Shown here: positions 17,201 through 27,100 of the stretch, piece after piece
Layout of the letters: the number at the start of each line of letters is the position of its first letter
Position numbering within the stretch: position 1 is the stretch's first letter
Assembly (NCBI GenBank): GCA_965218075.1
Contig: CBDCJZ010000003.1
Coordinates: 1,674,001 to 1,738,000 of the forward strand
DNA from: JANQHO01 sp965218075
GTDB lineage: Bacteria > Bacteroidota > Bacteroidia > Flavobacteriales > Schleiferiaceae
DNA length: 64,000 nucleotides
Direction: 5' to 3'
Notes under the pieces: generated by a model
Told to the model about the DNA's origin: nothing
Databases searched by the model: none
Seen by the model: the letters and a program-made list of their open reading frames with translations, nothing else
Made by a program: the position numbers and the translations under genes

Positions 17201-18222
17201 CTTTGATGATCTTGTAAATACATGCGGGAAAAATCTTTCACCGATTCAGCTACTGGCTTGAATTCAAAATGTAAGCGGTTCTTAATTTTAGAATTATCAT
17301 AATAATAAGCTTGCTGAGCAGTTTGAGCAGTTTCTTTCGTAATAAAAGGCTTACCGCCAAATAAGGTCGTTCGCAACCTTTCTATTCTCCAGAGTAAATT
17401 ACTCATCCAGGGTTTAATCTCTTTAAATGGGGTTTTAACCCCCATAGCTTCCGCTATCCAACCAAAAACCAATTTATAGCTTAAGTTTTCTGAAACTGCT
17501 ACAAAACGCTCGCCCATAATATCGGTATTCATTAACTGAATCATCAATTTAGCCACATCTCTCACATCCACAAATCCATTGACCCCCAAGGTATAATATT
17601 TAAAACCTTTGCTTATCTCGTGGAAAATAGCAGAGCTACCCTGCTTCCAGTTACCGGGCCCTAAAATAATAGTCGGATTGATAATTGCGGCCTTTAAGCC
17701 TTCTTCTATTCCCCGCCATATTTCTAATTCAGCCATGTATTTGCTCTTGGCATAACGGCTGTTATACTTACTGCTTACCCACTCTGTTTCTTCATTTATA
17801 TGTTCCTCTATATATTCTTTATTTTCTTTTTGCCTTATGGCGGCAACACTGCTGGAATACACGAGCTTTTCAACCTTGTTTTCCAGAGCTGCATTTACAA
17901 TGTTTGCCGTTGATTCCGGATTAAAATGAAGCATTGAGGTAGCATCTTTCCCCTGAAAAGAAACTATGGCTGCACAATGATATACTTGTCTGGCACCTCT
18001 CAAAGTTTCCGTTATTGCAGCTATATCCAACAAATCAACTTCAACCCATTCCACTTTTTCCATTAGTGCTTGAGCATCCGATGAATAGTACTCAAACACT
18101 CTTTTTAACCTTCCCAAGTCAGAACTTTTGCGATGAAGAACTCTGACCATTAATCTACTACGGGTCAACTGGTAGATAAGATGGGAGCCTAATAGGCCTG
18201 TTCCTCCGGTAACTACTATCAT
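17197..18222 (-). CDS. NAD-dependent epimerase/dehydratase (extended SDR)
   Basis: The product has 341 residues. The dinucleotide-binding GGTGLLGSH is at residues 6-14, and the active-site YxxxK is YAKSK (in SRYAKSKYMAE) with upstream YSSSVAAI. INPTIILGPGNW is the substrate-loop region. It most resembles dihydroflavonol-reductase-like SDRs; the substrate is unknown. The gene is read towards pyrC/DUF4296 and its stop overlaps that of DUF4296. Its 5' end is 10 bases from the tyrS promoter on the other strand, so the two promoters are back to back. Confidence 0.87.
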   Translation of the reverse strand: MIVVTGGTGLLGSHLIYQLTRSRLMVRVLHRKSSDLGRLKRVFEYYSSDAQALMEKVEWVEVDLLDIAAITETLRGARQVYHCAAIVSFQGKDATSMLHFNPESTANIVNAALENKVEKLVYSSSVAAIRQKENKEYIEEHINEETEWVSSKYNSRYAKSKYMAELEIWRGIEEGLKAAIINPTIILGPGNWKQGSSAIFHEISKGFKYYTLGVNGFVDVRDVAKLMIQLMNTDIMGERFVAVSENLSYKLVFGWIAEAMGVKTPFKEIKPWMSNLLWRIERLRTTLFGGKPFITKETAQTAQQAYYYDNSKIKNRLHFEFKPVAESVKDFSRMYLQDHQS

Positions 18223-18231
18223 TGATTTAGG

Positions 18232-18263
18232 TTTGTTAAGCTCAGCGCGAAGTTATACTTTTG
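18232..18263 (+). promoter_or_regulatory. Promoter of tyrS
   Basis: TTTG at 18232-18235 and TACTTTTG at 18256-18263 match the Bacteroidota -33 TTTG and -7 TAnnTTTG boxes with 20 bases between. Transcription would begin just after 18265, which places the ATG at 18265 at or before the transcript start. This favours the ATG at 18292 as the true tyrS start. Confidence 0.65.
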
Positions 18264-18291
18264 TATGACAATCCTGCAACTTAAAGCCATT

Positions 18292-19569
18292 ATGATCAAT
18301 TTTGCCCATGAATTAAGATGGAGGAGAATGCTCCACAATATAACTCGCGGTACCGAAAAATTACTCGGCAAAAAAATGGTGAGCGGCTATATCGGTTTTG
18401 ATCCCACCGCTAGTTCTTTAGGAGTGGGAAATCTGGTACAGGTGATGACCTTAGTACATTTTCAGAAAGCAGGCCACAAGCCCATTGCCCTGATTGGCGG
18501 AGCTACGGGTATGGTGGGTGACCCTTCCGGAAAATCGCAGGAACGCAACTTACTTTCAGAAGAGATGTTGCAATATAATCTCTCTTGCCAAAAGGCTCAA
18601 CTCGAAAAATTTCTCGATTTTGACTGCGGAGAAAACTCGGCTGAGATTGTAAATAATTACAATTGGTTCAAGGGTTTTGGCTTTTTGGATTTTATCCGAG
18701 ATGTGGGTAAGCACATTACGGTCGATTATATGCTGGCCAAGGATTCAGTAAAAAACCACTCGAAAAATGGCATGTCGTTTATAAAATTCACCTACCAGTT
18801 GGTTCAGGGTTATGACTTTTACTACTTACATCAAAACAAAGGGGTAAAACTCCAAATGGGAGGTAGTGATCAATGGGGAAATATTACTACGGGAATAGAG
18901 TTGATCAGGAGAAAAGGGGGTGGCGAAGCTTTCGCCCTTACTACTCCTCTTATTACAAAATCAAGTGGAACTAAGTTTGGTAAATCCGAAAAGGGCAACA
19001 TTTGGTTGGATGCCGGGAAAACTACTCCTTATGAGTTTTACCAGTTCTGGCTCAATGCGTCTGATGAAGATTGTGAGAATTATATCAGGATATTTTCCCT
19101 CAAGAAACGAGATGCAATCGAATCATTAATAAAAGAGCACCACAAAACGCCTCATTTAAGAGTATTGCAAAAAAGTCTAGCTGAAGAAGTAACGGAAAGG
19201 GTACACTCTAAAGAAGAATTAGAAAAAGCACAACAGGCTTCCAATATTTTGTTTAGCAAAACTACGGAGGAGTCATTTAGAAAGCTCGATGAAAAAACAC
19301 TACAAGCAATTTTTACAGACGTGCCCCACTTTGAAGTTTCCCACAGTTTACTTGATAGCGGTCTACCTATTCTTGAATTAATAGCCGGCAAAACAGGGAT
19401 TTTCTCTTCTAGAGGAGAGGCTCGAAAAATGATACAGTCTAAAGGAATAAGTGTAAACAAAACCAAAATAGGCTTGGAAAAAACTATTAGCACTGATGAC
19501 CTAGTGAAGGGTCGCTACCTCGTTATACAGAAAGGGAAAAAGAATTACTTCTTGATTGTCTTTAGTTAG
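18292..19569 (+). CDS. tyrS: Tyrosyl-tRNA synthetase
   Basis: The product has 425 residues from the ATG at 18292 (MINFAHELRWRRMLHN, the family N-terminus). It charges tRNA-Tyr. The class I signatures are GFDPTASSLGVGNL (HIGH region) and KFGKSEKGN (KMSKS region); YQLVQGYDF and GGSDQWGNI bind tyrosine. The C-terminal S4-like RNA-binding domain (SRGEARKMIQSKGISVN) is complete. The first His of the HIGH motif is Gly here (SLGVGN). I believe this occurs in other Bacteroidota but have not checked. A Bacteroidota promoter lies directly upstream. Confidence 0.93.
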   Translation: MINFAHELRWRRMLHNITRGTEKLLGKKMVSGYIGFDPTASSLGVGNLVQVMTLVHFQKAGHKPIALIGGATGMVGDPSGKSQERNLLSEEMLQYNLSCQKAQLEKFLDFDCGENSAEIVNNYNWFKGFGFLDFIRDVGKHITVDYMLAKDSVKNHSKNGMSFIKFTYQLVQGYDFYYLHQNKGVKLQMGGSDQWGNITTGIELIRRKGGGEAFALTTPLITKSSGTKFGKSEKGNIWLDAGKTTPYEFYQFWLNASDEDCENYIRIFSLKKRDAIESLIKEHHKTPHLRVLQKSLAEEVTERVHSKEELEKAQQASNILFSKTTEESFRKLDEKTLQAIFTDVPHFEVSHSLLDSGLPILELIAGKTGIFSSRGEARKMIQSKGISVNKTKIGLEKTISTDDLVKGRYLVIQKGKKNYFLIVFS

Positions 19570-20281
19570 GTCCTGTTAAAACTATTCAACGCATCAGCTG
19601 TCAAAGCAAAAAACCGAGAAGTAGAAAATCACATCTAGCTTGTCAAAGCTGGAAAAATATTCTTCTAAAGCCGTTTAATCTTCTCAACAGATGCTCTAAC
19701 TCATTCCTTTTTTCTACGTTTCCTCGTTCTACTCTCAAAAGTCGATTTTACCATTTTTTGGAGGAACAAATCAAGACCTGTTGTCTAGTCTCATTTCCCT
19801 TAAAGCCTTTGCAACAGCTAACTTCCCACATCGGCATGCCATACATTGCCAGATGACAAGTTGGATGTTATAGCCGTTCTAGCCATCTGCGGCAACCAAA
19901 TGGACCCTTCTTGTTCACTTCCAGACCCATCTTCCAATGGATTACCTGCCATTTCTTAAAAAGTCTCCTTACTGTCTGGATTTACTTTGACCCTTGTGCT
20001 TTCCAATAGACAATTCCCCCTGTTTTCACCTGTATTATATCTTTCTTTATACAAAGCCATGAATATCTTCTCTAGAACACTGCTCTTTGCTTATTTGTTC
20101 GTGCAGATAATATCCCAATTGCCAAAGTGAGATGGTAATCCCAGTTAATCACAACGATATTCTCTTCCTAACTTGTCATTAATCTGTAGGGAGCTAGCAG
20201 CATGGAAAGAAAGGAGCTTGCCCAATAAAAAGCTTTAAAACAAGCGCTATAACGGTATGATTTTTTTGCAATGAGCAGCTT
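19570..20281. other. Gene-free decayed region
   Basis: About 710 bases with stops in every frame. Some stretches look like former coding DNA, but I could not assign them to a family; a worn transposase is possible. No terminator hairpin or RNA gene was recognised. Confidence 0.5.
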
Positions 20282-20434
20282 CTACTCGTGACGTAGACTT
20301 TCAATGGCATCGAGGTTAGAAGCTTTGTACGCAGGGTAGAGCCCTGAAATCAAACCTACGATGAAACAAATAACCACAGCTAAAGTTATCCAGTCCCTCT
20401 GTAAAAGGTTTAATGTCCCTATTTTGCCAGGAGT
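20282..20434 (-). pseudogene. Remnant of MacB/FtsX-type ABC transporter permease (C-terminus)
   Basis: On the minus strand 51 codons end at the stop at 20282-20284. They read as the last membrane helix and tail of a MacB-like permease: TLAVVICFIVGLISGLYPAY followed by KASNLDAIESLRHE. The GLYPAYKAS..DAIESLR signature is highly typical of this family. An in-frame stop (20435-20437) lies directly before it and no other part of the permease, nor an ATPase gene, is present. It is therefore the surviving 3' end of a deleted gene. Confidence 0.75.
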
Positions 20435-20858
20435 CTATTTTTCAATCCCCTCGACCTTATTTTCAATTCTCTCTTGGTAAATCTTATCCAGTAAAGACTG
20501 TTTCTTCAACTTTGGTTGCTAAAATTATTTTGCCATAGATTTCATGAAAGAATGTTATGCTCTCTAGCAAAGGCAAACATTTATCTATGGCCGTCCACGC
20601 AATTATGGGCCTTAAATGAACTGGGTTTGTATATAGATTCCCGAATGTATTAACTCTAGAGTTCCTGTAAGTTTGATGAACCCCCCAGAAAAGATTCTTT
20701 TTCAAGTACAGCAATTTTGCGGTGGGGATGTTTTTTGAAATTTATAAGCAGTTGCCAGTCCGAATTAGTGCCATCTCTACAACAACTAAGTCAAAACGCT
20801 GCTCCAAAAGAGTTGATTTTTCCCATAAAAATATATCGATCTAGGCAAATGATTTGAA
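20435..20858. other. Decayed region with one short open frame
   Basis: A 76-codon open frame on the minus strand (20484-20714; MLYLKKNLFWGVHQTYRNSR at its start) has no recognisable domain, signal peptide or good start context. It sits between the permease remnant and the DUF5777 gene. I treat it as part of decayed DNA, not as a gene. Confidence 0.4.
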
Positions 20859-21763
20859 TTAGTGGATACTAAACGTGCGCGAAATGTTGAAGCCAAAATG
20901 GATATCTCCATTTATCCAGTTTCCTGGAGTTTGAGCAAAAATGAAAGGCTCAGCCACTGCCCTGGAATTGGTTAGGAAAAGCTGGAAAACATGCCCCCCT
21001 GTTTCTATATCATAACCGATAGAAAGAGTTCCATAGTAGTTTTTTTCTTTTCCTTCGACCAGATCTAAAAAGCTATTAGAATTAAGGGGATGAATGAATT
21101 CAATGCTAATAGCATGCTGATGGGTAAGCCTATAGCGCATAGCTACTCCTAGTGTAAATATATCATTATCGTCAGAAATGCTGTCCACCAAATTAAAATG
21201 TGTAATAGCGGGAACTATTTCCACGGAAAAATCTGATGAAAATTTACGTGCTACAACTAATTGATTTACATAGTTCAAGCGATGCTTTTCATTATAAAGT
21301 AAACTGTTATCAGAAAAGCGTTCTGAAGAATAAAATATACTTGAATATCCAATAATAGATACGGGAAAGTGAAAGCTGCCTTTACTTTGGCGCATAATTC
21401 GATATTTTGCAAAACCATCGTAAGTACGAGGAAAGCCCGAGGCATAACCTAAACCTACATTAAGCCAGGCAAGAGGGCTATAATCGAGGATTAGACGGAT
21501 TTTGGCGGTATTTAAACCAAAGAAATTGTAGAGATAGTTATCATTAAGAGAACCGAAGCGATGCAAGATTAAAAATTGCATTTCCCCTTTACCAGTTAAC
21601 TTGCTGGATTGCAAATTAACAATCCGAGTCCCTTTGAATGTAGCAAAGGTATATTCTGTTTCCTGTCTCTGCTCTTCCTCTAGTATCCGGAGCAACTCAT
21701 CTTGGGCATAGCCGTTAGAAATGAATAAAAAAAAAAGCTTCCTAAAAGATCCCCCCTAATCAT
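20859..21763 (-). pseudogene. DUF5777 beta-barrel protein, frameshifted in the signal peptide
   Basis: The body (278 residues from 21695) matches DUF5777 outer membrane barrel proteins: GTRIVNLQSSKL, MQFLILHRFGSLNDNYL and TYDGFAKYRIMRQSKGS, ending in alternating hydrophobic strands. The only ATG in a good place is at 21763, one base after the yceI stop, but it is out of frame with the body. One extra base in the run of six G (21751-21756) would give MIRGGSFRKLFFLFISNGYA then Q, a good signal peptide. One extra base in the run of ten T (21727-21736) would also restore the frame. It is either broken, slippage-switched or a sequencing error. Confidence 0.75.
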
Positions 21764-21764
21764 C

Positions 21765-22313
21765 TTATTTTTTATCATAATTCATCTTTACAGTAATTTC
21801 CAGCACATTTGAGATATTATCTCGTTTAGAACGGGGGATTTTTACTTCGTAATCTCTAGGGAGGAGATTAAATATAGACTTCAGACTTAGTCTGCTATCC
21901 ATCACCGTAAAAGTGGCATTTTCAGAGACTTGCCTATCTATGCCATGAATGTTCATAGTACCAGAAAAGCTAACTTCGTATTCGCCGTCTTTACTCAGTT
22001 TAGATAGATCAAAATTTTCTATCTTACCTTTAAATGAAGCATTGGGATATTTACTGCTTTCCATGTAATTCTCGTTGAAGTGTTCCTGCATCAAAGCCTT
22101 TTTAAAATTGAATCCCTTAATGGGTACCAAAAAGGCAAAGCTGCCTGTTTTTGTATCTATAATGCTAGAGACCTGATTGCTGATGGCCTCAATATCTTCT
22201 ACTGGTGTATGGGAAAAGAATTTTATATGCCCGGTTCGGGTCATATATCCTTGAGCAGATACAGAAAAGGCTGCCGCATAAATAAATACTGCTAGAAGAT
22301 TTCTCGTTTTCAT
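21765..22313 (-). CDS. YceI-family periplasmic lipid-binding-like protein
   Basis: The product has 182 residues from the ATG at 22313; an in-phase start at 22346 is less likely because it precedes the signal peptide (MKTRNLLAVFIYAAAFSVSA). The YceI lipocalin-like barrel is complete: GHIKFFSHTPVEDIEAISN, then FNENYMESSKYPNASFKG and SGTMNIHGIDRQV. Family members bind isoprenoid-type lipids in the periplasm. It lies between a haem-lipoprotein-like gene and a DUF5777 barrel, a grouping I recall from other Bacteroidota and likely one operon. Confidence 0.9.
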   Translation of the reverse strand: MKTRNLLAVFIYAAAFSVSAQGYMTRTGHIKFFSHTPVEDIEAISNQVSSIIDTKTGSFAFLVPIKGFNFKKALMQEHFNENYMESSKYPNASFKGKIENFDLSKLSKDGEYEVSFSGTMNIHGIDRQVSENATFTVMDSRLSLKSIFNLLPRDYEVKIPRSKRDNISNVLEITVKMNYDKK

Positions 22314-22326
22314 GATTAGGTAATTT

Positions 22327-22701
22327 TTAGTTGTTTTGAACCCCATTTTGGACCCATTTTTTTATCTTTTTTACTTCACATTGTGTTAGGGGTCCACTAG
22401 GAGGCATTATAAGACCACTGCTACCGGTAACTGTTCCTACCAATCTACCATCTAACCCAATAATTTGTACATCCCCATAAGTACTCAGGTCTAAGCTTGA
22501 TTGAGGCATTACTCCCACATGGCAGTTTGGAATAGCGCAGCTTTGGTGCATAATCGGCAATATAGTCGCTGAAAATGTCGTATTAGATGTGTCGCAGGCT
22601 TGAGGAAAATTTTGATATAGTTCTTCCTTATTATCATAATAACAGGCTGATACTGTTACAAACAGAAAAACAATAATAGCTAAAGTTTCTTCTCGCTTCA
22701 T
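22327..22701 (-). CDS. Cytochrome-c-like lipoprotein with spaced haem motif
   Basis: The product has 124 residues. The N-terminus (MKREETLAIIVFLFVTVSAC) is a lipoprotein signal with Cys at 20. The body resembles small c-type cytochrome domains of Bacteroidota (ATILPIMHQSCAIPNCHVG, then MPPSGPLTQCEVKKIKKWV). Its haem signature is CX4CH (CAIPNCH) and not the usual CX2CH. The conserved MPP is the likely distal Met ligand. It starts the yceI-DUF5777 unit. Whether haem is attached covalently cannot be told from sequence. Confidence 0.8.
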   Translation of the reverse strand: MKREETLAIIVFLFVTVSACYYDNKEELYQNFPQACDTSNTTFSATILPIMHQSCAIPNCHVGVMPQSSLDLSTYGDVQIIGLDGRLVGTVTGSSGLIMPPSGPLTQCEVKKIKKWVQNGVQNN

Positions 22702-23063
22702 TCCTTAGTAATTTCTTATTTTTATTTGAGTCTTCAAAGAAAAATAGTACACGAAAAAAACGGAAAGATAGTGGTTTTTGCACTAGCTTTTGATACGGGT
22801 TCGGATTTAATATAGAAAAGTTCACGATCTATTTTATCGAGTCTGAAAATATGAGCAGACCTCCAACAATTGTTTATGAAAGTTGAGTGACAAATTTCAT
22901 AAATGGTAAAGTTTGTTTTTATTTTCGAAAATAAAATAGGCGCTGTTATTTAAATATAGCTTATATGTTTTTGGCTAAAAAACATGAAATGTTATAAACA
23001 TAAAAGTAGAGAAAAAACCAAATTCAAAAAACTTTAAGTCGTTTATGGACAGGTAAAAAAACT
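22702..23063. other. Gene-free region
   Basis: About 360 AT-rich bases upstream of the cytochrome-like gene. It must hold that operon's promoter, but I could not mark a convincing pair of boxes. Nothing else is recognised. Confidence 0.4.
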
Positions 23064-23102
23064 CGTAACAATACTCATTTTGGATATTTAAGTATTATTA
23101 CG
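23064..23102. repeat. Palindromic miniature remnant of IS ends
   Basis: The 39 bases begin CGTAACAATACTCATTTTGG and end AAGTATTATTACG. The left part is a near-copy of the left end of the IS elements at 31406 and 41249, and the right part resembles their right end, with almost nothing between. It looks like a solo pair of ends left by deletion, or a miniature derivative. It is flanked by A-rich sequence. Confidence 0.5.
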
Positions 23103-24075
23103 AAAAAATAAGAGTTATCCAATGACCAGAGAAGTACGTCCAAGAATTATGAAGGCCTCTCATAACTAGATGCAGAGATTATGTGGTTCTAGAGATAACG
23201 ATGGAGTTGTATGAAACCATTCATGTGCCATTTTCTCAAAAAATACAGAGACAAACAAAAACCAATCATAGATATTGTTGCAGGTATTGGCATAGAATAC
23301 TATTTCATGCTAGGAGATGGATTTTTGATGCATGCCAACGATTTCCAAGGTTACCCTTGCTTGTCGAGAATGGAATGAGCAGAGTATATGGCGAATTGGT
23401 TGCTATAGGAAACTTTCTAAGAACGGTTGGAAGTCTAAGTAGCTCAGCGGGGTATCATAAGCCAGCGTTACGAGTTGTTGCAGACTGGTGGTACAATAGT
23501 TAATGACTGCCGATGAGTTATAATTCAATAAACCTATCCAAATTAGGAAAGAATGAATATAAGTGATTACAGTATTAGGTAAGAAAAAGTTTACAGATCG
23601 ATATTTTTGTGAATAAAAAGCCATGGAATAGGTCCCATATGCCATAGTCTCTTTATTAAGGAAAGAATTCAGAAAAGTTTACTCGCTGTAATTCGCACGC
23701 TGATCTTATTGCAAAAACATTAAAAACGTTGAGGGTACCCATTTAGTAATCTTCAATATAGTAAAGCGATTGCTGTTTTCTAGTACGCCTATCACTTCAG
23801 CATTGCAGGGGATGGTAAGTACGGGATTGGCTTTCAGTTCCTTAGTATTACTCTGTGCATGAATTAATGAAGAAAAGAATGAAGTAAATACCAGTAATAT
23901 TTTTTCACATTCAAAACTTTCAAGCAAATTAAACAATAATCGTGTTTTGTAATGGGGGGTCTTTTTTGTCAATAAGCCAACAGATGTATTTACTAGGATT
24001 ATGATTGATTTACCGAAAATTAAAAAGCCTTATTCAAGGATTAAGAGAGGATTAGGATCTAGCCTTCACAGTACT
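23103..24075. other. Decayed region with small open frames
   Basis: Nearly 1 kb without an intact gene. It holds the 55-codon frame at 23211-23378 (listed separately) and an 88-codon minus-strand frame at 23706-23972. The latter has a signal-peptide-like segment (LVFTSFFSSLIHAQ) and a short tail (VIGVLENSNRFTILKITKWV), perhaps an SH3-like fragment of a lost exported protein. The rest shows stops in all frames. Confidence 0.4.
23211..23378 (+). pseudogene. Fragment of an unidentified protein gene
   Basis: A 55-codon frame starts at ATG 23211 (MKPFMCHFLKKYRDKQ) and contains IIDIVAGIGIEYYFMLGDGF and HANDFQGYPCLSRME. The composition looks like a real globular protein. If the TGA at 23376-23378 were TGG the frame would go on with AEYMANWLL. 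I do not recognise the family. It is likely a decayed gene fragment. Confidence 0.35.
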
Positions 24076-24083
24076 TAACTTTG
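24076..24083 (+). promoter_or_regulatory. -7 box of icmF
   Basis: TAACTTTG matches TAnnTTTG. It lies 23 bases before the ATG at 24107, giving a short leader. A -33 TTTG is not obvious. Confidence 0.5.
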
Positions 24084-24106
24084 CGAAATCCTGAAATTTC
24101 AGTCGT

Positions 24107-27100
24107 ATGAGGCAAGTCACCCCTTATAAACCTAAGAATAAAATAAGAATAGTAACTGCAACTTCTCTTTTTGATGGCCACGATGCTGCCATTAATATTA
24201 TGAGACGTATCATCCAATCTACTGGTTGTGAAGTCATTCACCTAGGGCATAATCGTTCAGTAGAAGAGGTAGTAAATACTGCCATTCAAGAAGATGCTCA
24301 AGCTATTGCCATGACTTCCTATCAGGGTGGGCATATAGAGTACTTTAAGTACATGCGTGACCTTCTGAATGAAAAAGGAGCAAATTATATTAAAATCTTT
24401 GGTGGGGGTGGGGGAGTGATTCTATCGGAAGAAATTGAGGAATTGCATGCTTATGGTATCGATCGTATTTATTCTCCTGACGATGGCCGAAAAATGACCC
24501 TGCAAGGAATGATTAACGATATGGTAGAGAAATGTGATTTCCCTACTGGTAGAGGCATTAATGGTGAGATCAGTCAATCATTGGAAAAAAGATTTAAACC
24601 AGCCATAGCTCGCCTTATTTCCGGAGTTGAAAACTATATGGAAGAATATGGGGAGATACTGGACATAATCAACAAAAAAGCAGCGACGGTTAAAACTCCA
24701 GTTCTGGGTATTGCCGGAACAGGTGGTGCCGGAAAATCTTCTTTGCTAGATGAATTGGTACGCAGGTTTCTATTGAGCTATAGAGACAAACCTATTGCAA
24801 TATTATCAACTGATCCATCCAAGAAAAAAACCGGAGGTGCCTTATTGGGTGATCGTATTCGCATGAATGCCATCCATGATGAACGGGTATATATGCGATC
24901 TATGGCTACTCGTCAGATTAACTCGACTTTGAGCAAGCATATAAAGGAAGCTATCAATATTTTGAAAGCGGCTAATTACGACCTCATCATTCTCGAAACT
25001 TCCGGTATAGGTCAAAGCGATATAGAGATCATTCAGTATTCAGATGTTTCTCTTTACGTAATGACTCCAGAATATGGTGCAGCCACTCAATTGGAAAAAA
25101 TCCATATGCTTGACTTTGCCGACATAGTCGTTCTCAATAAATTTGATAAACGTGGTGCTTTGGACGCTCTACGCGAGGTAAAAAAGCAATACCAGCGCAA
25201 TCATCAGTTGTGGGATAAGAATGTAGATGACATGCCGGTTTACAGCAGTATTGCTAGCCAGTTTAATGATCCGGGTGTCAATGCCTTGTACCGCGCCCTG
25301 ATTGATAAGATTATAGAAAAAACTGGAGCAGTAGGGTATCTGAAAAGCAATTTTATGCGTGACGAGAAGACGAGTGAGAAGGTATATATCATTCCTCCTA
25401 ACCGTATCCGATATCTTTCCGAGATTACTGAAAATAATCGCGCTTATGATATAACTGTCCAAAAACAAGTCGAAATAGCACAAAAACTCTACGGTTTGTA
25501 TCAAACTATTCTCACTTTTGATGGCCCTGATCTCTTAAAGGATTCTGATATTGACTTAGATAGCAGCGACCGACAAACAAATAGCTTGTCAAAGGACAAC
25601 GACATGAAAATCATCCGAATTCTGCTCAAAAAATTTCAGGAAGTTAAGAAACATCTCTATTCAGATAACTGGGATATTATTTGCAACTGGGAATCCAAAG
25701 TTAAGAGATATAAAGATAAGATATATGCCTTTACCGTAAGGGATAAAAAGATTGAGGTCAAAACACATACAGAGTCGCTTTCCCATACTCAAGTTCCCAA
25801 GGTTTCTTTGCCAAAGTATACGGCCTGGGGAGATCTGCTAAAATGGAGCTTGCAGGAAAATGTACCGGGTGAATTTCCTTACACGGCAGGAATTTACCTG
25901 TTTAAAAGAACTGGAGAAGATCCCATCCGTATGTTTGCCGGTGAGGGAGGCCCTGAGCGTACTAACAGGCGTTTTCACTACGTAAGTCAAGATATGCCAA
26001 CCGTCCGATTGAGTACTGCCTTTGACTCGGTAACGCTTTATGGGAATGACTCTGATTATCGCCCTGATATATATGGAAAGATCGGCAACTCCGGGGTGAG
26101 TATATGTTGCTTAGACGATGCCAAGAAACTTTACTCCGGTTTTGGTCTTTGTATGCCTACCGTTTCGGTGAGTATGACTATTAATGGTCCCGCACCTATG
26201 CTTTTAGCTTTCTTCATGAATGCTGCTATTGACCAACAGTGCGAAAAATGCATCCGAGAGAAAGGGCTAGAAAACGAGGTAGAAGCTAAGCTGAAGGAAC
26301 TTTATGATAACAAAAACCTGCAAAGACCGATATATCAAGGACTGACTGAAAACGCAGAAAATATCCAAGACAGATCAGAACTACTTTCCCATATCAGTGT
26401 AAAAGGAAATCTACCCAAAGGCAATAGCGGATTGGGCCTTATGTTGCTAGGTATTACTGGTGATCAGATATTGGATGTGGAAACCTATAATCAAATTAAA
26501 GCTCGTACACTTTCTGTAGTAAGGGGAACAGTACAAGCCGATATTCTTAAGGAGGATCAAGCGCAAAACACTTGCATTTTCTCTACCGAATTTGCTCTGC
26601 GCTTGATGGGAGATGTTCAGAAAAACTTTATTGCCAATAAAGTGCGTAACTTCTATTCAGTATCTATTTCCGGTTACCATATTGCCGAAGCGGGAGCCAA
26701 TCCTATTACTCAACTGGCTTTTACGTTAGCTAATGGTTTCACCTACGTGGAATACTATTTGAGCTGTGGTATGCATATCAACGATTTCGGGCATAACCTA
26801 AGCTTTTTTTTTAGCAATAGTATTGATCCTGAATATGCCGTAATCGGACGGGCTGCCCGCAGGATATGGAGTAAAGCGCTCAAGCATAAATACAGGGCTA
26901 ACCCACGGGCGCAGATGTTGAAATACCACATTCAGACTTCTGGGCGTTCGCTGCATGCGCAGGAGATACAGTTTAACGATATTCGTACCACTTTACAGGC
27001 GCTTTATGCCATTTACGACAACTGTAATTCCTTGCATACCAACGCTTACGATGAAGCTATTACAACGCCTACCGAAGAGAGTGTGCGCAGGGCCATAGCT

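Noticed and set aside
18265..18291. Earlier ATG for tyrS
   Set aside because: It lies two bases after the -7 box and would fall before the transcript start; the later ATG matches the family N-terminus.
20484..20714. 76-codon minus-strand frame as a real gene
   Set aside because: No domain, signal or start context; the surroundings are decayed.
23183..23503. 106-codon open frame on the plus strand
   Set aside because: Its composition is unlike a protein, and a better frame (23211-23378) overlaps it.
23430..23505. tRNA-like stretch (AGTAGCTCAGCGGGGTATCA)
   Set aside because: The D-arm-like text has no matching acceptor stem or T-arm; it does not fold as a cloverleaf.
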